Below, one piece after another: positions 24,581 to 33,092 of a stretch of DNA of 52,719 bases. This DNA comes from Planctomycetota bacterium (GTDB lineage: Bacteria; Planctomycetota; Planctomycetia; Gemmatales; Gemmataceae): assembly GCA_016191165.1 (NCBI GenBank), contig JACPPF010000100.1:1-52719 (forward strand). The letters run 5' to 3'. Under the pieces are notes generated by a model. That model searched no databases and had not been told where the DNA came from. It saw nothing but the letters and a program-made list of their open reading frames with translations. The first letter of the stretch is position 1, and every line of letters begins with the position of its first letter. The translations under genes were made by a program, and so were the position numbers.

Positions 24581-25981
24581 TCAGATCCCGCCGCGCCCGA
24601 ACAGACCGGCCGACGGTTCGATCGTGAAGAGATCTGCGGGCGTGATTGCGGAGATGCCGTTGCCGAAGATGCCGTCTGGCAAGAATTCGTCAATGGAGGA
24701 CGAAACGGACTTGCCCGATTGCACGCGCACATGAACCGTGCCGAGAATTCCTTTCGGCACGACGACAACGATTTGCGTGTCGCTGACATAACGCACGGAA
24801 CTGGCGCGGACCGAATCGAAGTACACGAACAGCTGCCCGGCATGCCCTGAGAAATTCAGACCGCTGATCGTCACCGCCGTGCCCGCGGTCGCGCGCCGCA
24901 CGCTGAGGGCCCTTACCTGAGGCGTCAGATCGACCACCTCGAAGTCGCCATAATGCAAGCTCTTCAGGCCGACGATGTCATCCTGAATATCGTTGTCGTC
25001 CCAGGTCCGCTGGAATTGATTCTTGCCATTGACCGAATAGCTGGCGCCGGAAATGAAGAAGTTCGCTCCATTGTCGGCGACAATCAAGCCGTAGTCCTTC
25101 ATCGCCTGGGCGATGATGCGCGATTGCGGCGGCATCTGTGACAGGTCCACGCTCGCTTTCAGGCGCAGTCGGGCGCCCATCGGAATCTGCGTCAAGGGAT
25201 CGTGATTACCAGGATTGGCGTGATGGGAGGCGGGAAAAATGAATTGATCGCGGATCAGGTCGTTTGTCAACGTGACGCGAATGGCATGCTTGATGACGCC
25301 TTGACCGCCGGCGAGTTTGGGAATCCCTTCATCCGGACGGGCCAGGCCGGCGAGGATCGACAGCCCCGCCGCGTCGGCGGAGGTATAGCCGATGGTGCGG
25401 TACTTGTTCGTCTTCATGTCCCAGACGGTTTCTTGCTTGGCGTGCCACATGCCGTCGGCGTTCTCGCTGGGACGGGAGGCGCCGAAGAATTCATAGGCGA
25501 TGTTGCGGTCGATGTCCCAGACGATCAAGTGGGAATCGCCCCGATTCGCCAGGCCGACCAGCGGTCCATCTTGATTGTCTCCCTCCAGCACGGCATTGGC
25601 CGGGATCGGCGCCTTGACGATGTCGCTCTCGGCCGCGTAATCGTCGATGATGACCTGGATTTTCGCCGTCGTGTTGCCGTGGACGACGTTGTAGGGAATG
25701 CCGTAGAGAGGCCGATTGCTCAGATCAGCCTGGGCGAAATCGGCGCGAACATTGTAGTCGCCGTGTTCTGCGACGAGGTTTGCGAAAAAGGCATCGGAGT
25801 TGGCTGCCACCGGCGCGTTGGTGATCTTTTCGTTCCAGGGATTACTCAGCGGAAAAAGCTGCTTGCCCAGGAGCGTCGGCACGGTGCGGTCTTCCAGGAC
25901 CTCGACGCACGGTCGGCAAGTCGCCTTTCGGCCGGTTGACGCCGTCGATCCTACCAACCGGCGCCACAACGTCCTGAACAT
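24581..25981 (-). CDS. Surface protein with LEDR motif and IPT/TIG domain
   Basis: This 466-residue protein has the N-terminal stretch RPCVEVLEDRTVPTLLG, a motif recurrent at the start of exported planctomycete proteins. A 300-residue domain follows (LFPLSNPWNEKITNAPVAAN, DSHLIVWDIDRNIAYEFFGA, IPMGARLRLKASVDLSQMPP). Similar sequences occur in uncharacterised secreted bacterial proteins, and I recognise no enzyme signature. An IPT/TIG immunoglobulin-like domain (ALSVRRATAGTAVTISGLNF) closes it. GAGG precedes the start at 25981. It probably acts at the cell surface. Confidence 0.75.
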   Translation of the reverse strand: MFRTLWRRLVGSTASTGRKATCRPCVEVLEDRTVPTLLGKQLFPLSNPWNEKITNAPVAANSDAFFANLVAEHGDYNVRADFAQADLSNRPLYGIPYNVVHGNTTAKIQVIIDDYAAESDIVKAPIPANAVLEGDNQDGPLVGLANRGDSHLIVWDIDRNIAYEFFGASRPSENADGMWHAKQETVWDMKTNKYRTIGYTSADAAGLSILAGLARPDEGIPKLAGGQGVIKHAIRVTLTNDLIRDQFIFPASHHANPGNHDPLTQIPMGARLRLKASVDLSQMPPQSRIIAQAMKDYGLIVADNGANFFISGASYSVNGKNQFQRTWDDNDIQDDIVGLKSLHYGDFEVVDLTPQVRALSVRRATAGTAVTISGLNFSGHAGQLFVYFDSVRASSVRYVSDTQIVVVVPKGILGTVHVRVQSGKSVSSSIDEFLPDGIFGNGISAITPADLFTIEPSAGLFGRGGI

Positions 25982-26093
25982 GAAAGTATCCTCAAACGCG
26001 GGGTTCACCGTGCAACGATCACGATCGTAAGGGGCAGAGAAGGGGATTTACCCTCTAGCAAACGATATGCCACCAGCCTCGCGCCGGATTTTC

Positions 26094-26194
26094 GGTAGTG
26101 TCTCAGTTTGATGGTAGACCTCACGCTCCGCGTGAGGAATTCCTCACGCGGAGCGTGAGGTCTACCATGCGCCGAAGCAAAGTGAGACACCACC
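26094..26194. repeat. Nested long palindrome
   Basis: A perfect 26-bp inverted repeat (26112-26137 with 26142-26167; arm begins TGGTAGACCTCACGC) has only 4 bases between the arms. It is enclosed by a second, imperfect pair, GTGTCTCAGTTT (26098-26109) and AAAGTGAGACAC (26179-26190). The two nested sets suggest one repeat inserted in another, or a cruciform-forming intergenic element. Confidence 0.85.
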
Positions 26195-26235
26195 GGATTT
26201 TCCTGACCTATTGATCCGGGTCAGGCCGGCGGTGT

Positions 26236-26260
26236 GTCGAATCGGCAACACCGATTCGAC
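26236..26260. repeat. Short perfect hairpin upstream of PhnD-like gene
   Basis: A perfect 10-bp stem GTCGAATCGG/CCGATTCGAC has a 5-base loop. No T-run follows. It could be an operator or an RNA hairpin in the leader. Confidence 0.5.
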
Positions 26261-26432
26261 AAACTGATAAGGCGCGTTTACACCCCAAAGACCAATCAAC
26301 CCGCGCGAGGAAATGTTTGCGGGACGGTGTTATCCTGTCCGCGAGAAACCCTATATCAAAGGAGATCGAAGCCGCACCGGCCCGCACGAAGCGGCCAAGC
26401 GCGGTGACTTCAACGACTCGAACGAGGAAATC

Positions 26433-27344
26433 ATGGAATCGACCCGTATCACCTGCCCCCAGGCTGCTGCAACCGTCATCCTTCTGGGCGTCGCCGTTTT
26501 CGGAACCTGCCCTGCAACGCTTGAAGCCCAAAATCCACCACCAATTCGGATCGGCATGACGAGTGCCTTCTTCGTGGACCAAACCCAGGGCGTCGTCAAG
26601 ATTGCCACGAACGACTTCAAGGAGGTTCTCAAGCAAACCACCGGCCTGCGCGGTGAGTTGACCTCCAAGGATGATGTCTTCGCGGTTGTCCAAAAGCTAC
26701 AAAACAAGGCTCTGGATTTCGGCATCGTTCACGCGCATGAATTTGCCTGGGTGCGGAAAAAACATCCCGATCTGCATCCGCTTTTGATCGCCGCGAACAA
26801 ACGCCACGAGGAACGCGTCTACCTCATCGTTCGCAAGAGTTTGGGCGCCAAATCGATTGACGACTTGCGAGGCAAAAAGCTGGACGTGCCCAGGGGCGCC
26901 AACGAGCCGTGCCGGGTGTTCCTGACCAAGATTTGCGCCGCGGCTGCGCAGAAGCCGCCGGTCGGGTTTTTCGGTTCGATCGTGAAATCGGAGTCGCTCA
27001 TCGACGGGCTGGACCAGACTGCCCGCGGCAAGACGGACGCAACCGTGGTCGATACGGCCACCCTGGAGTTTTACAAGGAAGTGAAGTCGGCCGTGTTTGC
27101 GAAGAACCTGGTTGTGCTGCGCGAGTCGGAGGTGTTTCCGCCGGCGGTAATCCTTTATCGGGCAGGCGGGGTCGATTCAAAGATTCTGGCTCGCTTCCGC
27201 AACGGATTGTTGAAAGCTCACGAAACCGAGATGGGCCGCGACATGATGAAGGAATGGAACATCGACGCGTTTGCGCCCATCCCGAAGGACTTCGACGACC
27301 GTTTGACAGCGATCTTGAAGGCGTATCCGTCGCCGAAGAACTGA
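26433..27344 (+). CDS. PhnD-like phosphate/phosphonate ABC substrate-binding protein
   Basis: This 303-residue exported protein has a signal peptide (about 1-33). The PhnD/SsuA-type periplasmic-binding fold follows: IRIGMTSAFF, DFGIVHAHEFAWV, VYLIVRKSLGAKSIDDLRGK and DATVVDTATLEFY. It may bind phosphonate, phosphite or another oxyanion or amine; the ligand is not readable. No ABC permease or ATPase gene is adjacent, which is common for planctomycete copies. GAGG precedes the start at 26433; the upstream in-frame extension would hide the leader. Confidence 0.82.
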   Translation: MESTRITCPQAAATVILLGVAVFGTCPATLEAQNPPPIRIGMTSAFFVDQTQGVVKIATNDFKEVLKQTTGLRGELTSKDDVFAVVQKLQNKALDFGIVHAHEFAWVRKKHPDLHPLLIAANKRHEERVYLIVRKSLGAKSIDDLRGKKLDVPRGANEPCRVFLTKICAAAAQKPPVGFFGSIVKSESLIDGLDQTARGKTDATVVDTATLEFYKEVKSAVFAKNLVVLRESEVFPPAVILYRAGGVDSKILARFRNGLLKAHETEMGRDMMKEWNIDAFAPIPKDFDDRLTAILKAYPSPKN

Positions 27345-27361
27345 GGATGGCTCGGTTGCCG

Positions 27362-28732
27362 TCATTCCTCCTCGCCGCGCACCAGGTGCCAGGGCGTCCA
27401 GTCGATGGTCGGAACCTGCACGACGGGATGGTTGAGGATGCCACGGTATTCGTTGAACACCAGGAAGTAGCCGACGTAAAACCGCATGACGAACAAGAGC
27501 AAGAAGACGAACGCGATGCCAAACATGAAAGCGCGATACTTCAGACTGATCGTCGCCTTCAACGCGGCCACGATCACGTGCTGCGGCACCTGGGCCTGCG
27601 GAATGATTTCCAGTTTTTCGAACCACAACGCCAGTCTCGGCGGTAGATCGGAAGTCAAGATCGTGCCGGCCCGCACCGCTTTCAACATGGCGGAGCGATA
27701 AACCAGCGCGGAGTAACTCCGTAGCGAGATCAAGGCAAAGAAGAAAAAAATCGAGCACAGGAACCAATAGCCTTCGAGCAGCCAAAAGGCCTCGCTGGCG
27801 GTCTGGGCGGTGTTGGCGGGAAAATTGTCGCTCACGGTAAAGATGCGCGGGATCTCGAAGATCAAGGAAGTCAGGGCCAATCCGGCGAGTAAAAACACGT
27901 AGGCCGTCATGCGCGTCAGGATGAGCCGAAAAACAACACGAAACTGAAAGAAGGCGGCAATCTCGCCGGCGGCGGCCTGATGAGCCTGCGCCATGGGCAC
28001 GTAAAACAGCGAGACGATGAGGAGCAGGCTTCCCAATAATCCCATGCCCAGGCCGAGGAACGCATCCTCGTAGCCCTTGTGGAACGAGTTAAGCCAGCCG
28101 AAGTACCACGAGAAGAGCATGATCATGCCGCCCCAGCCGGTCAGCATGAAGGTGGTCAGCAGGCCGGCGATGCCGACCTTGAAGTTGAGCCAAAGCGAGT
28201 GGATGGGCAGCGTCGCGATCGTCCAGCCGACGCGCAAAAACGCGCGGGCGCTATTGCCCCGGGACATTTTCTCCAGGCTCATGACGATGCGTTCGCGCCA
28301 GAACCAGCGTGGCCTTTCCACCGGCGCACCAGGACCGAGCGAATCGAGGAACTGGTTAAACGTGCCGTCGTGCCGCCGCGGGCTTTCACGCCACCAGCCG
28401 CGCAGGGCGACCGCCTGAACGCGCCGTTGCAACCACCCGAACGCGGCAATCGCGGTGATGAAGCTAAGCGGGAAGACGTTAGAGATCATGAACACGCCGA
28501 CGATGAAGCGTGCGATCCACGCGACCAGCATGATCAGCGGGTTCTCGATCTTGCCACGCTTCGGCAACAACGCCGGCGCGCCAGCGACGGGGGCAGCCGG
28601 CTTGGCGACCGGCTTCTCCACCACCGGTTCGACGATCGGCACCGCCTTGACCACCGGCGGCGGCGCCTCCGCGATCGGCGGCAGATTCAGCGGCGGCTGG
28701 ACTTGCACGCCGGTTTCGTTTGCGGTTTGCAT
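27362..28732 (-). CDS. Multi-pass membrane protein, unknown
   Basis: This 456-residue protein has a Pro/Val/Ala-rich N-terminal tail (1-60) and then about seven hydrophobic segments, e.g. IMLVAWIARFIVGVFMISNV, GIAGLLTTFMLTGWGGMIML, LGLGMGLLGSLLLIVSLFYV and FMFGIAFVFLLLFVMRFYVG. A DUF4013-like topology is possible. No transporter motif is recognised. The next gene in the same direction, the Tat-exported phosphatase-superfamily gene, lies upstream on this strand; the two may be one transcript separated by a hairpin. Confidence 0.65.
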   Translation of the reverse strand: MQTANETGVQVQPPLNLPPIAEAPPPVVKAVPIVEPVVEKPVAKPAAPVAGAPALLPKRGKIENPLIMLVAWIARFIVGVFMISNVFPLSFITAIAAFGWLQRRVQAVALRGWWRESPRRHDGTFNQFLDSLGPGAPVERPRWFWRERIVMSLEKMSRGNSARAFLRVGWTIATLPIHSLWLNFKVGIAGLLTTFMLTGWGGMIMLFSWYFGWLNSFHKGYEDAFLGLGMGLLGSLLLIVSLFYVPMAQAHQAAAGEIAAFFQFRVVFRLILTRMTAYVFLLAGLALTSLIFEIPRIFTVSDNFPANTAQTASEAFWLLEGYWFLCSIFFFFALISLRSYSALVYRSAMLKAVRAGTILTSDLPPRLALWFEKLEIIPQAQVPQHVIVAALKATISLKYRAFMFGIAFVFLLLFVMRFYVGYFLVFNEYRGILNHPVVQVPTIDWTPWHLVRGEEE

Positions 28733-28759
28733 TTTGGTTCCAACGGTGAGCCAAAGATT

Positions 28760-28788
28760 GTAGCCGACTCGCGGAGCGAGCGGGCTAC
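28760..28788. repeat. Small hairpin between two minus-strand genes
   Basis: GTAGCCGACTCGC pairs with GAGCGGGCTAC over a 5-base loop. It lies immediately after the stop of the Tat-exported gene and before the membrane-protein gene. It is a possible attenuator or mRNA end. Confidence 0.5.
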
Positions 28789-28789
28789 T

Positions 28790-30007
28790 TTAAGTCGCCG
28801 CCAGCAACGAACGATTCGCCGCGTGCGGCGTCGGGAAGTCCATGATCTCGCCGATCGATTTCGCGACGTAAATCTGCTGCTGCACCCGGTCCACCGCGAG
28901 GCGCTCATTCGGCACGAAACGGCGAGGCCCCGCGATCAGGCCGAAGATCTGATGCGCGCTGCGCGTGTTGAAGTGATGCTGATACGGCACCGGCATCGCG
29001 CGATTCGAATCGCGGCCACAATCCGGCACGACGACGAACACCGTGTTGTTGCGATACGCCTCATCGGCCTGCGTGGCATTATAAATCTCACGCACCCCCT
29101 CGTCGATGATCGAGATGGCGCGATGGTAGAATTGCCGCGGGCCCCAGTGGACATAATCGGGATCTTGATAGTTGATCATCATCAGCTTGGGCCGCAACTC
29201 GCGAATCGCCCACAGCGACAGCGTCGTCAATAGCCGATCGCCACGTGGGTTGACAAAGCCGGTGCGGCCATAAAACTCGCGCCACTTCCGCCAGAATTCA
29301 TCAACCTCCGGCAGCGCGACGAGCTGCCGATTCTCGACGCGATAATCGCGGTTCTCCATCATCTCGAGTTCCCGGCGTTTCTGTTCCAGCTCGCGGCCCT
29401 CGTAGCGTCCGTCGGCGATGTCCTTTCGCAACAGGTAGGTCTTGAAGCGATAAAGGCTCAGCACCGTCGAGCGATAGCGGATGCCATAGACGTGGTGGTT
29501 GGAGAAGGTGTAAAACTCCTCGTTGATGCGGTCCTCGCCGTTGACGATGAGGGCTTGATGCGCGGGCACGTCATATTTGCGGCGAAAATATTCGAACAGC
29601 GTCGGCACCTTCGCTTCAAAACGGTCGGACAGAAATCGGCCGGTGATGTCCTCGTAGCGATCGTACTTGCCGGTCAGGATGTAGAGCGTCCCCTGCCCGT
29701 GGCTGGTCTGGATGCCTTCGAGGCTTTCGATCTCCATATTGGGAAACAGCACACCGCCTTGCCGACGATAGAGTTCGTGATAGATGAACGGGCAGTAGGT
29801 GCGTTCCGGATCGTCAATCGTTTCGCGCCGCCGCACCCCGCCGCCGAAACGTATCAAGATGACGTTCGGCCCGCGATACGGAATCCGCCCCTGCGGCATC
29901 GGCTGCATCGGCCGCGGCTGCTGCACCGGTTCCTGATACGCAAAGCTGAGCGTGGCGCCGGCAACGCCGACAGCCGTGGATTTTTGCAGGAAATCGCGTC
30001 GGTTCAT
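28790..30007 (-). CDS. Tat-exported alkaline-phosphatase-superfamily protein
   Basis: This 405-residue protein has the twin-arginine leader NRRDFLQKSTAVGVAGATLS. The sulfatase/phosphatase-like fold is shown by RGPNVILIRFGGGVRRRETI, KLMMINYQDPDYVHWGP and TVFVVVPDCGRDSNRAMPVP, with the D/H residues of the metal site in DCGRD and YQHHFN. The usual nucleophile (Ser/Thr/Cys in C-x-P-S-R) is not evident, so the catalytic type is uncertain. It belongs to the same broad superfamily as DUF1501. Confidence 0.75.
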   Translation of the reverse strand: MNRRDFLQKSTAVGVAGATLSFAYQEPVQQPRPMQPMPQGRIPYRGPNVILIRFGGGVRRRETIDDPERTYCPFIYHELYRRQGGVLFPNMEIESLEGIQTSHGQGTLYILTGKYDRYEDITGRFLSDRFEAKVPTLFEYFRRKYDVPAHQALIVNGEDRINEEFYTFSNHHVYGIRYRSTVLSLYRFKTYLLRKDIADGRYEGRELEQKRRELEMMENRDYRVENRQLVALPEVDEFWRKWREFYGRTGFVNPRGDRLLTTLSLWAIRELRPKLMMINYQDPDYVHWGPRQFYHRAISIIDEGVREIYNATQADEAYRNNTVFVVVPDCGRDSNRAMPVPYQHHFNTRSAHQIFGLIAGPRRFVPNERLAVDRVQQQIYVAKSIGEIMDFPTPHAANRSLLAAT

Positions 30008-30085
30008 GGTATGATCCCCTGAGAGTTCAATTGCATACCATAATACCGCCTGGCCGCGACGGATGTTTCAAAAATCGAATGGCTC

Positions 30086-30133
30086 CTTGCGGCCTGGCGT
30101 TCGCATGGCGCCACGCGAACGCCAGGCCGCAAG
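30086..30133. repeat. Palindromic repeat, CATGGCGCCACGCG-loop family, copy 1
   Basis: The palindrome has arms CTTGCGGCCTGGCGTTCGC / GCGAACGCCAGGCCGCAAG around the core ATGGCGCCAC. The loop core recurs at 33021-33074 and 40847-40888 with different outer stems. Confidence 0.8.
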
Positions 30134-30148
30134 CGGCAAACACCTACC

Positions 30149-30568
30149 ATGCTCATCATTACCCCCACCCTGCAAATCCCGAGCGACGAGTTCACCTGGT
30201 CGTTCGCACGCTCCGGCGGGCCAGGCGGACAAAACGTGAACAAGGTCGCGTCCAAGGCGACGCTGCGCTGGAACATCGCCGCCAGCACCGCGTTGCCGGA
30301 CGACGTGAAGATTCGCCTCGCTTTGCAGCAAATGCGATTTTTCACGCAGGATGGCGAACTCGTCATCACATCGCAACGGACGCGCGACCAGGACCGCAAC
30401 CGTGACGATTGCCAGGAGAAACTGCGGGCCATGATCCTGCAAGCGTTGACCGTTCCGAAGCCTCGCAAAAAGACGCGGCCATCGCGAGGTGCAAAAAAAA
30501 GGCGACTGGAATCCAAGCGCCTGCGATCAGAAACCAAGCAGAGCCGCCGCCGGCCCCACACTGAGTAG
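30149..30568 (+). CDS. arfB: Alternative ribosome-rescue factor ArfB
   Basis: This 139-residue peptidyl-tRNA hydrolase of the release-factor type carries the catalytic GGQ in FARSGGPGGQNVNKVASKA (residues 20-38). It has only the domain-3-like core, without the codon-recognition domains of RF1/RF2, and a Lys/Arg-rich C-terminal tail (KKTRPSRGAKKRRLES) that enters the empty mRNA channel of stalled ribosomes. The length and layout fit ArfB (YaeJ). Confidence 0.9.
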   Translation: MLIITPTLQIPSDEFTWSFARSGGPGGQNVNKVASKATLRWNIAASTALPDDVKIRLALQQMRFFTQDGELVITSQRTRDQDRNRDDCQEKLRAMILQALTVPKPRKKTRPSRGAKKRRLESKRLRSETKQSRRRPHTE

Positions 30569-30569
30569 A

Positions 30570-31033
30570 TTAGCCACGGAAGAACACAGAAAAAACACGG
30601 AAAAATGCAGGAGGAACAGATGGAATTGATACATCAAGATATTACCAAGCAGATTATCGGCGCGGCCATTAAGGTTTACAAGACGCTGGGGTACGGATTC
30701 CTGGAAAGGGTCTATCAACGCGCCATGCAGGTGGAGTTGCAGACACGTGGATTGGTCGCGGAGATTGAAACCAAGATTCAAGGTCCTCTACAAGGGAGTG
30801 ACCGTAGGGGACTATCAAGCCGATATCTTCGTAAATAACTGCGTTATCGTCGAACTGAAGGTCGCAAAGGAAATCCAGAAGGCCGACGAACCGCAACTCT
30901 TGAACGAGTTGAAGGCAAGGGAATCAAGGTCGGTCTCTTAATCAACTTCGGCCGCACGAAAGCAGAATTCAAACGCCTGGTGTTTTAACGTCTTCGCCTC
31001 TTTCCGTGTTTTTCCGTGTTCTTCCGTGGCTAA
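30570..31033. mobile_element. GxxExxY-bearing element flanked by inverted repeats
   Basis: The left end 30570-30605 (TTAGCCACGGAAGAACACAG...) and right end 31001-31033 (reads inward as the same sequence) are inverted repeats; the outermost 18 bases are identical and the rest differ by one indel and one substitution. Each end is built of CACGGAA-type sub-repeats. Between them lies one GxxExxY gene. No clear target duplication is seen. Confidence 0.6.
30620..30988 (+). pseudogene. GxxExxY protein (PD-(D/E)xK nuclease-like), two frameshifts
   Basis: Three frames join to a complete family member of about 122 residues: MELIHQDITKQIIGAAIKVY with GYGFLERVYQ (the GxxExxY signature), then VTVGDYQADIFVNNCVIVEL (D and E-x-K nuclease-like residues), then GIKVGLLINFGRTKAEFKRL. 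Frame changes lie near 30773-30780 and near 30915. The first and third parts share one frame, so the two shifts compensate and a near-normal protein could be restored. GGAGG precedes the ATG at 30620. The family is assigned to the PDDEXK superfamily; its cellular role is unknown. Confidence 0.85.
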
Positions 31034-31051
31034 TGTTCGAGGACCCATGCC

Positions 31052-32167
31052 ATGAACGCCGACTACCTGCTCAAGGATTCATCCCAAGTTTTTTCCCCCA
31101 GCTTGCTCTTCTACAAGACCCTCCTCGCGCGCAACATCGCGAACCTTGTCAAGCGCGTTGGCGATCCGGCGCGGCTGCGGCCGCATGTCAAGACGCATAA
31201 GACCAGGCAGATCGTGAAGATGGAACAGGCCGCGGGAATTACGAAGCAGAAGTGCGCCACCATCGCCGAGGCGGAGATGCTCGGGCAGTGCGAAGTGCCG
31301 GACATCCTACTTTCGTATCCCATGGTCGGGCCGAACTGTACACGGTTCGCGCAGCTGGTGAAAAAGTATCCCGCCAGCAAGTTTTCTTGTCTCGAAGATC
31401 ATGCCCTTGGCATTCAGCAACTCTCCGCGGCGCTCACGAAAGCAAGCGTGCAAGCCGAGGTGTTACTTGACATCGATGTCGGCCAGCATCGCACCGGCAT
31501 CGCGCCCGGAGCGGCGGCGCAGAAACTCTACGAAATGATTGCGAGATCTCCCGGTTTGAAGCCGGGCGGGTTGCACGTTTACGATGGGCACAACCATCAG
31601 CATCCACCGGAGGAACGCAAGGCTGCAGTCGAAAAAATGCTCGGGCCGGTCCTGGAATTGCGCGACGGGCTGACGAAGGCCGGGTTGCCGGTGCCCCGTA
31701 TGGTGTGCGGCGGCACGCCGACCTTTCCCGTATTTGCGTCGATGGACCTCGCGGGCGTTGAATGCTCGCCTGGGACTTGCGTGCTGAACGATGTCAACTA
31801 TGGCACGTGGTTCCAGGACTTGAACGAATTCACTCCGGCGGCGCTGTTGCTCACGCGCGTGATCAGTAGGCCAACGCCGACGCGCGTCACGTTCGATCTC
31901 GGCTACAAGGCGGTGGCGTCCGACCCACCCGCGGGCAAGCGCTGCGTGCTGCTGGATGTCCAAGGCGAGCAGGTGCTGCAAAACGAGGAGCATCTCGTTG
32001 TCGAGACGCCGGACGCGGAGAAATACAAGCCGGGCGACGTGGCATACGCGATGCCGGCGCACGTGTGCCCGACCTGCGCGCTGCACCAGTTTGCCTATGT
32101 CGTTGAGAACGGGCAAGTCGTGGACAAATGGGAAATCGCCTCCCGGGATCGCGTGCTGACAGTGTGA
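31052..32167 (+). CDS. D-threonine aldolase-like PLP enzyme
   Basis: This 371-residue fold-type III PLP enzyme has Schiff-base lysine K47 in LRPHVKTHKTRQI, barrel segments DIDVGQHRTGIAPG and GLHVYDGHNHQHP, and a phosphate-binding MVCGGTPTFP. The C-terminal beta domain carries the metal-site motif AMPAHVCPTCALH typical of D-threonine aldolase rather than alanine racemase. It would cleave D-beta-hydroxy amino acids to glycine and aldehyde with a divalent metal; the physiological substrate is unclear. Confidence 0.85.
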   Translation: MNADYLLKDSSQVFSPSLLFYKTLLARNIANLVKRVGDPARLRPHVKTHKTRQIVKMEQAAGITKQKCATIAEAEMLGQCEVPDILLSYPMVGPNCTRFAQLVKKYPASKFSCLEDHALGIQQLSAALTKASVQAEVLLDIDVGQHRTGIAPGAAAQKLYEMIARSPGLKPGGLHVYDGHNHQHPPEERKAAVEKMLGPVLELRDGLTKAGLPVPRMVCGGTPTFPVFASMDLAGVECSPGTCVLNDVNYGTWFQDLNEFTPAALLLTRVISRPTPTRVTFDLGYKAVASDPPAGKRCVLLDVQGEQVLQNEEHLVVETPDAEKYKPGDVAYAMPAHVCPTCALHQFAYVVENGQVVDKWEIASRDRVLTV

Positions 32168-32190
32168 CCCATCAATATAAAATGACGTGG

Positions 32191-32272
32191 AAGCCCAGGG
32201 GCGAGCGCAGCGCACCCCTGGGATATGGTTCGCGCGATCCCACAGGTTCGCTGCGCTCACCCCTGCGCCTGG
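32191..32272. repeat. Palindromic repeat, GAGCGCAGCG family
   Basis: GCGAGCGCAGCG pairs with CGCTGCGCTC, and CCAGGGG with CCCCTG, in an imperfect palindrome just upstream of pyrH. Related shorter elements lie upstream of the ferredoxin gene (40435-40465) and of the alpha/beta hydrolase gene (50269-50299). Confidence 0.65.
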
Positions 32273-32284
32273 AATTGATTGAAC

Positions 32285-33019
32285 ATGGATGATACCCTGA
32301 AACCAAAATACAAACGCGTGCTGTTGAAACTCTCTGGCGAAGGCTTCGGCGCTCCAGGCAAGAGCGGCATCAGCATCGATGACACCACGACCATCGCCAA
32401 ACAGGTCAAGAAGGTTCACGAGCGCGGCGTGCAAATCGCGCTCGTCATCGGCGCGGGCAACCTGCTGCGTGGCGAGCAGTTCTCCGCGGGTGGCAATGTC
32501 ATCAAGAAGACCACGGCCCATTACATGGGCATGTTGGCGACGGTCCTCAACGGCATGGCCTTGCAAAGCTGCCTCGAAAGCATCGGTTGCGAGACGCGCC
32601 TCATGACCGCCATTCCCATGCAAACTGTCGCCGAGCCGTACATCCATCGCCGGGCGATTCGCCATCTGGAAAAGGGCCGCATCGTGATCCTGGCGGGTGG
32701 GACGGGAAACCCGTTTGTCACGACCGATACGGCCGCGGCGCTGCGGGGCTGCGAGCTGGAGGTCAACATTCTCTTGAAGGCGACCAAGGTGGACGGCGTC
32801 TACACCGAGGACCCGGAGATCAATCCGCACGCGCAGAAATACCAGAACCTGACGCACGCCCAGGTGATCCGCGATAACCTGCGCGTGATGGACGCCGCCG
32901 CCATCGACATGTGCCGCACCGCGAAGTTGCCGATTCTCGTGTTCAATTTCAACAAAGAGGGCAACATCGAGCGCGCGATCGCGGGGCAGGCGATCGGGAC
33001 GCTTGTCGAGACAACGTAA
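32285..33019 (+). CDS. pyrH: UMP kinase
   Basis: This 244-residue bacterial UMP kinase (amino-acid-kinase fold) phosphorylates UMP to UDP in pyrimidine synthesis. Family marks are [14 protein letters not shown] at the N-terminus, [32 protein letters not shown] and [15 protein letters not shown]. The length is standard. The ATG at 32285 is preferred over a TTG six bases earlier. It is followed by frr, the conserved bacterial order. Confidence 0.95.
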   Translation: MDDTLKPKYKRVLLKLSGEGFGAPGKSGISIDDTTTIAKQVKKVHERGVQIALVIGAGNLLRGEQFSAGGNVIKKTTAHYMGMLATVLNGMALQSCLESIGCETRLMTAIPMQTVAEPYIHRRAIRHLEKGRIVILAGGTGNPFVTTDTAAALRGCELEVNILLKATKVDGVYTEDPEINPHAQKYQNLTHAQVIRDNLRVMDAAAIDMCRTAKLPILVFNFNKEGNIERAIAGQAIGTLVETT

Positions 33020-33020
33020 G

Positions 33021-33074
33021 CCGCTTGCGGCTTAGCGTTCGCACGGCGCCACGCGAGCGCTAAGCCGCAAGCGG
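33021..33074. repeat. Palindromic repeat, CATGGCGCCACGCG-loop family, copy 2
   Basis: The stem CCGCTTGCGGCTTAGCG and its complement close around a GGCGCC core. It starts one base after the pyrH stop and lies between pyrH and frr, within a likely operon. Confidence 0.8.
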
Positions 33075-33092
33075 CGATTTTGGGAGAAGATC

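Larger units (their letters stand above)
26009..26432 (+). other. Gene-free stretch of about 420 bases between divergent genes
   Basis: This holds the divergent promoters of the LEDR surface protein and the PhnD-like gene, plus two strong palindromes listed separately. No coding frame with family similarity was seen. Confidence 0.5.

Noticed and set aside
28079-29233. Plus-strand open frame of 384 codons
   Set aside because: Covers the start of the membrane-protein gene and the end of the Tat-exported gene on the other strand; His/Arg/Asp-rich complement pattern.
31463-32857. Minus-strand open frame of 464 codons across the D-threonine-aldolase-like gene and pyrH
   Set aside because: It is a shadow of two clear genes, without motifs and spanning their intergenic palindrome.
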